Source: Terriglobia bacterium (GTDB taxonomy: Bacteria > Acidobacteriota > Terriglobia > Bryobacterales > Bryobacteraceae). From it: a stretch of DNA of 64,000 bases. This document shows positions 41,943-50,122 of this stretch, in pieces. Position 1 is the stretch's first letter. Every line of letters begins with the position of its first letter. A program made the position numbers and the translations under genes. Below the pieces are notes generated by a model that saw only the letters and a list, made by a program, of their open reading frames with translations, ran no database searches and was not told the origin of the DNA. Location: assembly GCA_020073445.1 (NCBI GenBank), contig JAIQFE010000008.1, positions 62,001 to 126,000 on the forward strand. Reading direction: 5' to 3'.

Positions 41943-43337
41943 ATGCTGTTCAACACTCCTCAGTTCTTCCTGTTCCTGCTGGTGACGATTGGGCTCTTCT
42001 ACGTCTCGCCGAAGCCCTTGCGCCGATGGATCCTGCTGGCCGCCAGCTACTTCTTCTACATGAGCTGGAATTGGCGATTCGCGCCCTTGCTGCTTTCGTT
42101 GACCGCGATCGATTATTTTGCCGCCATCTGGATGGAGGGCGTGGAATCGCCGGGCCGGCGGAAGCTGTTTCTGGTGCTCAGCCTGGCGGCGAATCTCGGA
42201 TTCCTGGGATTCTTCAAGTACTACAACTTCCTGGCGGGCATGTTGGCTGAAGTGATGGGCAAGGACGCGCACGCGTTCGCGCTCATGATCGTGCTGCCGC
42301 TGGGGATCAGCTTCCACACATTCCAGAGCATCTCCTACGTGGTGGACGTGTATCGCGGCGAACAGAAGGCCATCCGCGATCCCATCGATTACGCGTTGTT
42401 CATCGCCTTCTTCCCTCAGCTAGTAGCCGGTCCCATTGTTCGCGCGCGCGAGTTCTTTGCGGACTACTACCAGTGGGCGCCTCCGGTCAGCGAAGAGAAG
42501 CTGCGTGGTGTTCTCTGGATCTTGCTGGGGCTCGCCAAGAAGATGGCGCTGGCCGACCAGTTCGCGCAGATCGCCGATTCATATTTTATGAACCTGGCGG
42601 CGCATCCCGGCGCACCCGCGGCCTGGAGCGGTGTGGGCGCCTTCGCCATGCAGATTTTCTTCGACTTTTCCGGCTATACCGATATGGCCATCGGCATGGC
42701 GCTGCTGCTGGGATTCCACTTTCCGACCAACTTCCGCAGGCCATACCTCGCGTTCAGTATCACCGACTTCTGGCATCGCTGGCACATTTCGCTGTCGCGC
42801 TGGCTGCGCGACTATCTCTACATCCCGCTAGGCGGCAACCGCTACGGTTCGCTGATGACGTATCGCAACCTGATGCTGACCATGCTGCTGGGCGGCCTGT
42901 GGCACGGGGCCAGCTGGAATTTCGTGATTTGGGGCGGTTACCACGGCGCGCTGCTCGGCCTGGAGCGGGTGTTCGGCCGCAAACATTTTCAGGAACAGCC
43001 GCACTGGCTGGTCTATCCTTTCCGCGCGATGTTTACCTTCGTACTCGTTTGCCTCGGCTGGGTATTCTTTCGGGCCGCTACCTTCCATGACAGCGTGTAC
43101 GTGATCCAGCAGATGTTCTCCTGGCATGGAAAAGGAATTCTGATTCCTGCCTGGCTGGGCTGCGTGGTGGCTGTGTCGCTGGTGATCGCACTCTTCGAAG
43201 AAAAGTTCGAGTGGATTGAGCGCCTGGCGCATGGGCCATCGTGGGCCTATGTCGCCGCGGCGGTGACACTGCTTTTCATGGTGGAACTGATCGGCGTTAC
43301 GGAGAAGGCCGTACCCTTCGTTTACTTCCAGTTTTGA
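41943..43337 (+). CDS. MBOAT family O-acyltransferase (AlgI-like)
   Basis: 464 residues with about ten membrane helices. 'MLFNTPQFFLFLLVTIGLFY', 'PLGISFHTFQSISYVVDVYR' and 'DFWHRWHISLSRWLRDYLYI' are hallmark MBOAT stretches, and 'LGGLWHGASWNFVIWGGYHG' carries the catalytic histidine. These proteins move acetyl or acyl groups from cytoplasmic donors across the membrane for transfer to exopolysaccharide or peptidoglycan. The SGNH gene 6 bp upstream is the expected partner. The closing region 'FVYFQF' is typical. Confidence 0.94.
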   Translation: MLFNTPQFFLFLLVTIGLFYVSPKPLRRWILLAASYFFYMSWNWRFAPLLLSLTAIDYFAAIWMEGVESPGRRKLFLVLSLAANLGFLGFFKYYNFLAGMLAEVMGKDAHAFALMIVLPLGISFHTFQSISYVVDVYRGEQKAIRDPIDYALFIAFFPQLVAGPIVRAREFFADYYQWAPPVSEEKLRGVLWILLGLAKKMALADQFAQIADSYFMNLAAHPGAPAAWSGVGAFAMQIFFDFSGYTDMAIGMALLLGFHFPTNFRRPYLAFSITDFWHRWHISLSRWLRDYLYIPLGGNRYGSLMTYRNLMLTMLLGGLWHGASWNFVIWGGYHGALLGLERVFGRKHFQEQPHWLVYPFRAMFTFVLVCLGWVFFRAATFHDSVYVIQQMFSWHGKGILIPAWLGCVVAVSLVIALFEEKFEWIERLAHGPSWAYVAAAVTLLFMVELIGVTEKAVPFVYFQF

Positions 43338-43389
43338 AGTGGCATTTTCGCGCTGCAACATTTTCGCGTGCGCGGGTGTCTATCCCGGC

Positions 43390-44106
43390 ATGTTCGAACA
43401 ATCGCTTCTGGTCGATCACTCCGGCGGACGAAAAACCGCGACATTTGCAGTGTCTTTGACGGCACAAATCGTCGCAGCTGGTGTCTTATTGGTAGCGCCG
43501 CTGTTTTATCACGAGGTGCTTCCGGCTTTACGGATGCCTGAGATGGTGCCGGTTCTGGCACGGTGGCGACCGCAGGAAGCCCCAGTTACCGAGTCGCGGC
43601 CCACTGCCCGATCCAGCGGCCTCGCGTCACCAGGCGCATTCCACCCGCCCGTTGTGCTTCAGTCCAACTATCCGCAGGCCGGCATGGTCATCATCGATCT
43701 CGATACGCCTGCGCTTCCGGCGAACCCGGGCATCGCGCTGCCAACCGGATCGTCCACCAACCTGCCGCGGTTCGAACCGGCTCCCGTAAAGCCTGAAGTC
43801 GTCAAGCCGCCCGAGGTTCCAGTGGCCGTCGGCGGCGCCGTGCAGGCCGCGAAACTGCTTAAGCAGGTGGTGCCCGCGTACCCGCAGCCGGCGCGTCAGA
43901 TGCGCATTTCAGGCGTGATCCATCTGCTCGGTATCATTGCCAAGGACGGAACGATTCAGAGATTACAGGTGCTGAGTGGACATCCGCTGCTGCGCCAGGC
44001 CGCGCTCGATGCGGTGAGCCAGTGGGTTTATCGCCCGACGATACTGAACGGCCAACCGGTGGAGGTGGAGGCGCCAATCGACGTGATCTTCACGCTGTCA
44101 CAGTAA
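43390..44106 (+). CDS. TonB-like energy transducer with C-terminal TonB domain
   Basis: The frame is open from a GTG at 43339, but the ATG at 43390 gives the better N-terminus (238 residues). A transmembrane segment ('AQIVAAGVLLVAPLFYHEVL') is followed by a proline-rich linker ('APVKPEVVKPPEVPVAVGG') and a TonB C-terminal domain ('GIIAKDGTIQRLQVLSGHPL', 'ALDAVSQWVYRPTILNGQPV'). It would couple inner-membrane energy to an outer-membrane receptor or act in surface assembly. No exbBD or receptor is nearby. It follows the MBOAT gene by 52 bp. Confidence 0.85.
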   Translation: MFEQSLLVDHSGGRKTATFAVSLTAQIVAAGVLLVAPLFYHEVLPALRMPEMVPVLARWRPQEAPVTESRPTARSSGLASPGAFHPPVVLQSNYPQAGMVIIDLDTPALPANPGIALPTGSSTNLPRFEPAPVKPEVVKPPEVPVAVGGAVQAAKLLKQVVPAYPQPARQMRISGVIHLLGIIAKDGTIQRLQVLSGHPLLRQAALDAVSQWVYRPTILNGQPVEVEAPIDVIFTLSQ

Positions 44107-44121
44107 TGAGTCATGAACGAG

Positions 44122-44228
44122 GTGGGGTCAGGCTTTCGAGCCTGCCGCCGGCTTTCCAGCCGGCGCGCCCCATAAACATTATGGAGCCGGGCAGAAGCCC
44201 GGCTGCGGCCTTGAAAGGCCGACCCCAC
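44122..44228. repeat. Five-hairpin palindromic element enclosed by an 8-bp outer stem
   Basis: Outer GTGGGGTC 44122-44129 pairs with GACCCCAC 44221-44228. Inside are five perfect hairpins: CAGGCT-TTCG-AGCCTG (44129-44144), GCCGGCT-TTCC-AGCCGGC (44147-44164), CCATAA-ACA-TTATGG (44170-44184), AGCCGGGC-AGAA-GCCCGGCT (44185-44204) and CGGCCT-TGAA-AGGCCG (44206-44221). Three have tetraloops. It lies between the convergent TonB-like gene and tyrS. It would fold as a multi-branched RNA or DNA structure. It may be a mobile-type repeat that also ends both transcripts. Confidence 0.85.
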
Positions 44229-44233
44229 AATTC

Positions 44234-45451
44234 TTAATCAGTTTGCAGCACCCGCACCCGCTTCCATTGTTTGCCAAAGTGCAAGGTCAGCATTTGGGCA
44301 TCAAGGTCGATCTGGAGATCCACGTACTTGAAGCCACCGATTTCGAGAGCCCCAGCCTTGATTCGTCGACCTGCTTCACTTACAGAAGGCGCCATCCCGA
44401 TCGCGACAAGGAGTTTGTCCAATCGAATCTTTCGGTCGGCGTTAATCACAGCTTCTGGGAGGTCCACAGTTGTAATATCATTTGGCTCACCGCCTTCGCG
44501 CACTTCACGCTGAAAATCACCAAATGCGCTAACTGCAGCTTCTCCAGAATGGAAGTCCTTGACGATTTGAAACGCTAGATCCATCTTTGCTCCCATCGGA
44601 TCTCGGTTACCTTCTGCAACCTCGTGCCGCATCTGAAGTATCTGACTCGCGGTCTTGTCCGTCAGCAACTCCCAATAGCGCCACATGAGATCGTCGCTAA
44701 TCCCCATGACCTTGCGGAACATCACTTTGGGCGGCTCAGTGATGCCGATGTAGTTGCCCTTCGATTTCGACATCTTGTCGACGCCGTCTGTTCCCACCAG
44801 CAGCGGCATGGTGCCCACGATCTGCGGCGGCTGGCCGAAATCGCGCTGCAGCTCACGTCCGACCAGCAAGTTGAAACGTTGATCGGTTCCGCCGAGCTCG
44901 ACGTCGCACTTCAGCGCCACCGAATCGTAGCCCTGCGCGAGCGGATACAGCAGCTCATGCATGGATATCGGAGTTCCGTCCTTCAGCCGCTTGGCGAAAT
45001 CGTCGCGCTCCAGGATCCGGGCCACCGTGTACTTGGCGCTCAGCCGGATCAGATCCTCCCACTTCATTGGCTCCAGCCACTCGCTGTTAAAGCGCAGCTC
45101 GGTTTTATCGGGATCCAGAATCTTGAAAACTTGCGCCTTGTAGGTCTCCGCGTTCTGATCGATCTGCTCCCGCGTCATGGGGGGACGCGTGATATTGCGG
45201 CCCGTGGGATCGCCGATCAGTCCCGTCATATCGCCAATCAGGAAGATGACGGTGTGGCCCATCTCCTGAAAATGTTTCATCTTGCGCAGGAGGACGGTGT
45301 GGCCCACGTGCAGATCGGGCGCGGTGGGATCGAAACCGGCCTTGATGCGCAGCGGGCGGCCGAGCTTGAGCCGCTCGGCGAGGTCCTCCTCGCGAATAAT
45401 CTCGACGAAGCCCTTCTTCAGGTAGGTTAGTTGTTCGGATACGGAAAGCAC
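44234..45451 (-). CDS. tyrS: Tyrosyl-tRNA synthetase
   Basis: I choose the GTG at 45451 (405 residues). The frame stays open to 46744, but that extension is antisense to the neighbouring gene. The class I core shows the HIGH-type '[19 protein letters not shown]', '[17 protein letters not shown]' and KMSKS ('[17 protein letters not shown]'). A C-terminal S4 RNA-binding domain follows ('[20 protein letters not shown]'). The HVGH form marks the TyrZ-like branch. It charges tRNA-Tyr. No clear ribosome-binding site precedes the start, and the divergent DUF885 gene begins 24 bp away. Confidence 0.93.
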   Translation of the reverse strand: MLSVSEQLTYLKKGFVEIIREEDLAERLKLGRPLRIKAGFDPTAPDLHVGHTVLLRKMKHFQEMGHTVIFLIGDMTGLIGDPTGRNITRPPMTREQIDQNAETYKAQVFKILDPDKTELRFNSEWLEPMKWEDLIRLSAKYTVARILERDDFAKRLKDGTPISMHELLYPLAQGYDSVALKCDVELGGTDQRFNLLVGRELQRDFGQPPQIVGTMPLLVGTDGVDKMSKSKGNYIGITEPPKVMFRKVMGISDDLMWRYWELLTDKTASQILQMRHEVAEGNRDPMGAKMDLAFQIVKDFHSGEAAVSAFGDFQREVREGGEPNDITTVDLPEAVINADRKIRLDKLLVAIGMAPSVSEAGRRIKAGALEIGGFKYVDLQIDLDAQMLTLHFGKQWKRVRVLQTD

Positions 45452-45475
45452 TTCGTACCATTGTAGATTGGAAGT

Positions 45476-47137
45476 GTGCGGATTCTTATTCTCATGGCTA
45501 CCCTCCTGACCGCAGCGTCGGCACAGACGGTCTACGACCGCTTTTTCGACGAATATTACTTCCCGTTCAGCCCCACCACCGCGACGTCGGCGGGCATCCA
45601 TAAGTACGACGAGAAACTCGAGGATTACTCCAAGGCGGGCGTCGCCAAGCGAGTGGCGATCCTCAAGAAGTTTGAGAGCGAATTCGAGAAGCTCCCCGAA
45701 TCGGCCGACCGCGACCTGGTCTTGAATACCATCCGGGCCGGGCTGCTGGAACTCGAAACGGTACGAGGCTGGGAGCGGAATCCGGACAACTATTCGAGCG
45801 GCATTACCAACAGCGCCTTCGTGATCATGAGCCGCACGTTCGCCCCTGCGGAAGCGCGCCTCAAGTCGCTCACCGCGCGTGAGCGCCTGATGCCCAAGGT
45901 CCTGGCTGAGGCTCGTGCGAACCTCAAGAATCCGCCGCGGATTTTCACCGAGGTCGCGATCGAGCAGATGCCCGGCAACATCTCGTTCTTCGAGAACGAC
46001 GTTCCCCTGGCATTCAAGGCCGTCAACGATTCCAAGCTTCTGGCCGATTTTCGCGCGGCCAACAGCGCCGTGATCGCTGCCCTCAAAGACTATGAGCAGT
46101 GGATGACGAAAGACCTCCTGCCGCGCTCGCAGGGCGACTTCCGCCTGGGCCCTTCCACCTATGCGAAGAAGCTGCAATACGAGGAGATGGTCGACATCCC
46201 TCTCGACCGGCTGTTGGCGATCGGCTACGATGACCTCCGCGCCAACCAGAAACGTTTCGCCGAGACTGCGGCTCGCATCGATCCGGCCAAGACGCCGCAA
46301 CAGATCCTGGCGGAAATGGAAAAGGACCATCCGGCAAGCGACAAGCTGCTCGACTCCTTCCGCGACACCCTGGGCGGGCTGACTCAGTTCATTCAGGATC
46401 ACAAGATCGTCACCATTCCGTCTCCGGTGCCGCCGATTCTGGAAGAAACACCGCCATTCATGCGGGCCCTGACGTTCGCGTCCATGGATACGCCCGGGCC
46501 GTATGAAACCGTCGCCAAGGAAGCTTTCTTCAACGTTACGCTGCCGGAGAAAAATTGGCCCAAGGATCGCGTGGATGACTTCATGGGCGCGTTCAACCGC
46601 GGCACGATCCTCAGTACGGCGATTCATGAGGCGTATCCGGGTCACTACGTGCAGTTCCTGTGGATGCAGCACGTCGATTCGAAGGTCCGCAAGCTGGTGG
46701 GCGCGAATTCCAACGCCGAAGGCTGGGCGCATTACGCGGAGCAAATGATGCTCGATGAGGGTTACACCAACGGCGATCCGAGGATGCGCCTGGGCCAGTT
46801 GCAGGACGCGCTGTTACGGGATGCCCGCTACATCGTGGGCATCGAGATGCACACCGGCAAACGCACGTTCGACCAGGGGATCGAGTTTTTCGAGAAGGAA
46901 GGCTATCAGACGCACGAGACCGCCGTTCGCGAAACCAAACGCGGCACCTCCGACCCCACGTATCTCTACTACACGCTCGGCAAGCTGCAGATCATGAAAC
47001 TGCGCGACGATTATCGCGCCAAGAAGGGCGCGGCATTCTCGCTCGAGGAGTTCCACGATAGCTTCATGAAGCAGGGATTCCCGCCCATCAAGATCGTGCG
47101 AAAAACGCTGCTGGGAGACGACTCTCCGACGCTCTAA
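45476..47137 (+). CDS. Secreted DUF885-family putative metallohydrolase
   Basis: 553 residues with a GTG start at 45476 and a signal peptide ('[16 protein letters not shown]'). DUF885 proteins carry a zinc-binding H-E-x3-G-H-type motif, seen here as '[19 protein letters not shown]', with a downstream glutamate region ('[17 protein letters not shown]'). The C-terminal '[19 protein letters not shown]' is also typical. It is likely a periplasmic peptidase or ester hydrolase; the substrate is unknown. The start is only 24 bp from the divergent tyrS start. Confidence 0.88.
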   Translation: MRILILMATLLTAASAQTVYDRFFDEYYFPFSPTTATSAGIHKYDEKLEDYSKAGVAKRVAILKKFESEFEKLPESADRDLVLNTIRAGLLELETVRGWERNPDNYSSGITNSAFVIMSRTFAPAEARLKSLTARERLMPKVLAEARANLKNPPRIFTEVAIEQMPGNISFFENDVPLAFKAVNDSKLLADFRAANSAVIAALKDYEQWMTKDLLPRSQGDFRLGPSTYAKKLQYEEMVDIPLDRLLAIGYDDLRANQKRFAETAARIDPAKTPQQILAEMEKDHPASDKLLDSFRDTLGGLTQFIQDHKIVTIPSPVPPILEETPPFMRALTFASMDTPGPYETVAKEAFFNVTLPEKNWPKDRVDDFMGAFNRGTILSTAIHEAYPGHYVQFLWMQHVDSKVRKLVGANSNAEGWAHYAEQMMLDEGYTNGDPRMRLGQLQDALLRDARYIVGIEMHTGKRTFDQGIEFFEKEGYQTHETAVRETKRGTSDPTYLYYTLGKLQIMKLRDDYRAKKGAAFSLEEFHDSFMKQGFPPIKIVRKTLLGDDSPTL

Positions 47138-47149
47138 CCTGATCCGGAG

Positions 47150-47279
47150 TGCGCATATGCCCTCCGGCAGGCGTGTCACGCCTAAGCGCATAAATCTTTA
47201 TTCATTGGGCTTTATGCCCAAACGGCAGAGTAACGGTTTCAGCCGCGAGGGCCGTCTGTAGGTCGAAAGGCCACAGGTC
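47150..47279. repeat. Mosaic palindromic repeat upstream of the MacA-like gene
   Basis: AGGCGTG-T-CACGCCT (47169-47183) and TTGGGC-TTTAT-GCCCAA (47205-47221) are perfect hairpins. The right part (about 47228-47279) contains complementary GGCC/CCGTC blocks up to the next start codon. The composition resembles intergenic repeat families of Acidobacteriota from memory; this should be confirmed by search. It fills the whole gap between two genes, so the MacA-like gene's promoter must lie in or near it. Confidence 0.5.
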
Positions 47280-48608
47280 ATGAGAATACGCCAGACGATT
47301 CTGTTGGGCGTCGCAGTGTGCGCCGCCACGCTGGGTGGATGGTGGTACATGCACGCAAGCACAGCGAAACAATACAGGACTGAGGCGGTGCAGCGCGGAC
47401 GAATTCAATCCATCGTTTCCGTGACGGGCACGGTCAGCGCGTTGCTCACGGTTCAGATAGGCAGCCAGGTTTCCGGTGTCGTGACGGCGCTCCACGCCGA
47501 CTACAACAGCCAGGTCCACAAGGGCGAGCTCCTGGCCGAAATCGATCCTCTGCCGTTTCAGGAAAGAGTGAACCAGGCTCAGGCTGCGCTCGACAGCGCA
47601 AAGGCGGCGGTAGACGCGGCGAAGGCAACCGTGCAGAAGTCTGAGACCGATATCCGCAGCGCGGAGGCCACGGCCGCCAGCCAGAAGGCACTGGTTGCTC
47701 AGGCGCTGGCGGGCGAGCGGGAAGCCAAGATCGTCGCCGACCGTCAACAGAAGCTGGCCGCGAACTCGATTGTCTCGGATGACCAGTTCCAGAGCGCCAA
47801 GGCCACTTACGACGTCGCCGTCGCCGACCGGGAAGCAAGCGATGCGCAGGCACACGTCGCGGAGACTACCATCGACGAGATGAAGGAGGCGCGGGAGGCC
47901 GCCAAAGTCCAGCAGGCGAACGCCGAGGCTCAGGTCCGGCAAGCCCAGGGCGCCCTGGACAGCGCCAAGCTGGACCTGGAACACTGCCGCATAACCTCGC
48001 CCATCGACGGGATCGTGATCTCCCGCCAGGTGGACGCCGGTCAGACAGTAGCCGCCAGTTTTGCCGCGCCGAACCTCTTTCAAATCGCGCAGGACTTGAC
48101 CAAGATGCAGGTGGACGCCGATATCGACGAGTCGGAGATCGCCAAGGTGCACGTCGGGCAGGTCGCGCAATTTACCGTGGACGCGATGCCCACCCGGACG
48201 TTCGAAGCGGTGGTTCGGCAGGTGCGCGAGTCGGCCACCAACGTTCAGAACGTAATCACATATGACGCGGTGATGGACGTCCCCAACCCGGATCTAGTAC
48301 TTCTGCCGGGCATGACCGCCAACATCCGGATTCCCGTCCAGGTGCGGGAGAGCGTTCTGCGGGTCCCTAACGGCGCGCTGCGATACAAGCCGGCGGATGA
48401 CAAAGCTGGTCCGGTCGTGAAGCCGTTGTCGCAGAGCCAACAAAAGGGGCCACAGACGCAGCAGACGGTTTACGTGTTGAACAGCGCGGGATTACCGGAG
48501 ATGCGCAAGATCCAGGTCGGTATTTCCGACGGTCTCTACACCGAAGTCGTGTCGGGCGACCTGCGCGAAGGCGAAGCTATCGTCTTGCAAGAGACGCATG
48601 GCAAGTAG
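47280..48608 (+). CDS. MacA/HlyD-type periplasmic adaptor subunit
   Basis: 442 residues. An N-terminal membrane anchor ('TILLGVAVCAATLGGWWYM') is followed by a lipoyl half ('VSVTGTVSALLTVQIGSQVS'), a long alpha-helical hairpin rich in alanine and glutamine (about 110-210), the second lipoyl half ('SPIDGIVISRQVDAGQTVAA') and beta-barrel/membrane-proximal domains ('VLLPGMTANIRIPVQVRESV'). It would link an inner-membrane ABC or RND exporter to an outer-membrane channel. No transporter gene is adjacent; the MacB-like pair at 37444-39210 lacks an adaptor and is a candidate partner (inference). Confidence 0.9.
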   Translation: MRIRQTILLGVAVCAATLGGWWYMHASTAKQYRTEAVQRGRIQSIVSVTGTVSALLTVQIGSQVSGVVTALHADYNSQVHKGELLAEIDPLPFQERVNQAQAALDSAKAAVDAAKATVQKSETDIRSAEATAASQKALVAQALAGEREAKIVADRQQKLAANSIVSDDQFQSAKATYDVAVADREASDAQAHVAETTIDEMKEAREAAKVQQANAEAQVRQAQGALDSAKLDLEHCRITSPIDGIVISRQVDAGQTVAASFAAPNLFQIAQDLTKMQVDADIDESEIAKVHVGQVAQFTVDAMPTRTFEAVVRQVRESATNVQNVITYDAVMDVPNPDLVLLPGMTANIRIPVQVRESVLRVPNGALRYKPADDKAGPVVKPLSQSQQKGPQTQQTVYVLNSAGLPEMRKIQVGISDGLYTEVVSGDLREGEAIVLQETHGK

Positions 48609-48624
48609 ACGTGTGTCGGAAAAG

Positions 48625-48704
48625 GGGGACAGCCTACTCTGTCCCCTCGCGTAAACTTGTGACTTCGCGCACGAGCCTGGGAGTGGACGGAGCTGCCTGT
48701 CCCC
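48625..48704. repeat. GGGGACAG/CTGTCCCC inverted repeat with an extra half-site
   Basis: GGGGACAG 48625-48632 pairs with CTGTCCCC 48639-48646 around a 6-nt loop, and a second CTGTCCCC stands at 48697-48704. It lies between the convergent MacA-like and ankyrin genes. It may act as a terminator; the T-tract is weak. Confidence 0.6.
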
Positions 48705-48708
48705 TGGC

Positions 48709-50112
48709 CTATTGCGCTTTCGCCGCGAGCTTCTTCAGCAGCTCGGCCGTCGATTCGTGAACATCCTTGCGGCTGCCGTCGAACCCGCCGCTGCCGCCCG
48801 CCTGACCGAGCGCCGCATCGAGCGGAGTCTTTCCCTGCTTGTCTTTTGCGCTGAGGTTCGCGCCGTGATCGGCGAGGAATTGCACGATCTTGTCATAGCC
48901 CTTGAGCGCCGCGGCGTGCAGAGCGGTCTGTCCTTGCCCATTGGCGGCATTTATGTCGACGCCCGCGTCCAGGCACAGCTGAATCGCTTCGATCGCTTCC
49001 GCCTCGGTCTTGAAGCGGCCGGTGGTGTCTTCCTCTTTCGATCCCAGTCCCGCGGCGGCCATCAGCGGCGTGATCCCCGCCCGCGTGGCGAGCTTTGGAT
49101 CGGCTCCCTTGGCCAGCAGGAGGCGCATCGCGGGCAGGTCGGCAGCCTTGGCGGCTCGTAAAAGAGGCGTGGTGCCGGTGGTGAGCATCGTGTCGTCGCC
49201 GCGATCGAGCTTGGTCCGATACGGCTGCTGTTTCTTGAGCTGCGCGTTGACGTTCGCGCCTTTATCCAGCAGCAGCTTGATCAGATCGAGGCTCGTGATC
49301 TGATTGTCGATCACCCGTGGCGAAGGCCGGTTCGAAACCGGCATAGTGTTGAAGTCGACCGCCGAAAACAAAGCTGTCCGCCCGGTATCATCGGCCAAAT
49401 TCGGATCCGCGCCCTTGTTCAACAGGAAAGCTGCCGCATCGTAGTGCCCGTTGATGATCGCCATCAGCACTGGACTGATCCCATCGGGATCGACCGTGTT
49501 GATCTTCGCGCCCGCGTCGAGCAGGACCAGTTCGCATTCCACGCATCCCTGGCGCGCGGCAAAGAGCAGCGGAGTCAGGCCTCCCAAGGGCAGCCACTTG
49601 TCGCGCGGCTCGGAGGTCACCTGGCGTTCCCACTTGTTGATGTTCGAGACGGCGTTCACGTCCGCGCCGTGCGCGATCAGCTCCTTCGCCATGGCCGGAT
49701 GCTGCTCATCCACGGCCCACATTAGGGCGGTTTGCCCGTGCCACTCCTCGCGAGCGTCCACTTTCGCGCCGTGATCGAGCAGAACCCTCGCGGCCTCGAC
49801 GACCCCAGTGCGTGCGGCCGTCATCAGCGCGGTCTCGCCTTCGGTCGATACGGAGTTCGGATCCACCCCGGCTTTCAGCAGCCGTTCGATGATGGCCGGA
49901 TTCGCGTTCTGGCACGCCAGATAGAGCGGAGTGACGCCGTAACGGTTCGCGGCTTTCGCATCGGCGCCGGCGGCCAGAAGCTTATTCACCTTGGCCAGAT
50001 CGTTATCGCGAACGGCTAAGTGGAGTGGCGTGGTCCCGTCGGCAGAGGGAGCGTTAATGTCGGCGGCGACGCACGCGACGGCGAGCAAAAGAAGTGATCC
50101 GAGTACACGCAT
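48709..50112 (-). CDS. Secreted ankyrin-repeat protein
   Basis: 467 residues with signal peptide 'MRVLGSLLLLAVACVAA' and about ten ankyrin repeats ('DGTTPLHLAVRDNDLAKVNK', 'YGVTPLYLACQNANPAIIER', 'QGQTALHAAALKGYDKIVQF' and others). A longer insert separates repeats near residues 260-300. Ankyrin repeats bind protein partners. It follows the DUF1552 gene by 10 bp, and DUF1592-DUF1552-ankyrin is a recurring gene set in Solibacter-like bacteria, so it probably acts with those proteins in the periplasm. Confidence 0.9.
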   Translation of the reverse strand: MRVLGSLLLLAVACVAADINAPSADGTTPLHLAVRDNDLAKVNKLLAAGADAKAANRYGVTPLYLACQNANPAIIERLLKAGVDPNSVSTEGETALMTAARTGVVEAARVLLDHGAKVDAREEWHGQTALMWAVDEQHPAMAKELIAHGADVNAVSNINKWERQVTSEPRDKWLPLGGLTPLLFAARQGCVECELVLLDAGAKINTVDPDGISPVLMAIINGHYDAAAFLLNKGADPNLADDTGRTALFSAVDFNTMPVSNRPSPRVIDNQITSLDLIKLLLDKGANVNAQLKKQQPYRTKLDRGDDTMLTTGTTPLLRAAKAADLPAMRLLLAKGADPKLATRAGITPLMAAAGLGSKEEDTTGRFKTEAEAIEAIQLCLDAGVDINAANGQGQTALHAAALKGYDKIVQFLADHGANLSAKDKQGKTPLDAALGQAGGSGGFDGSRKDVHESTAELLKKLAAKAQ

Positions 50113-50122
50113 TAAGGCCTCC

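Noticed and set aside
45452-46744. Long upstream extension of the tyrS reading frame (836 residues in total)
   Set aside because: The extension is antisense to the DUF885 gene, has arginine/glycine-rich low-quality sequence and no tyrS homology; tyrS fits a start at 45451.
49321-49341. tRNA T-loop-like string GGTTCGAAACC
   Set aside because: It lies within the ankyrin coding sequence and no cloverleaf can be drawn around it.
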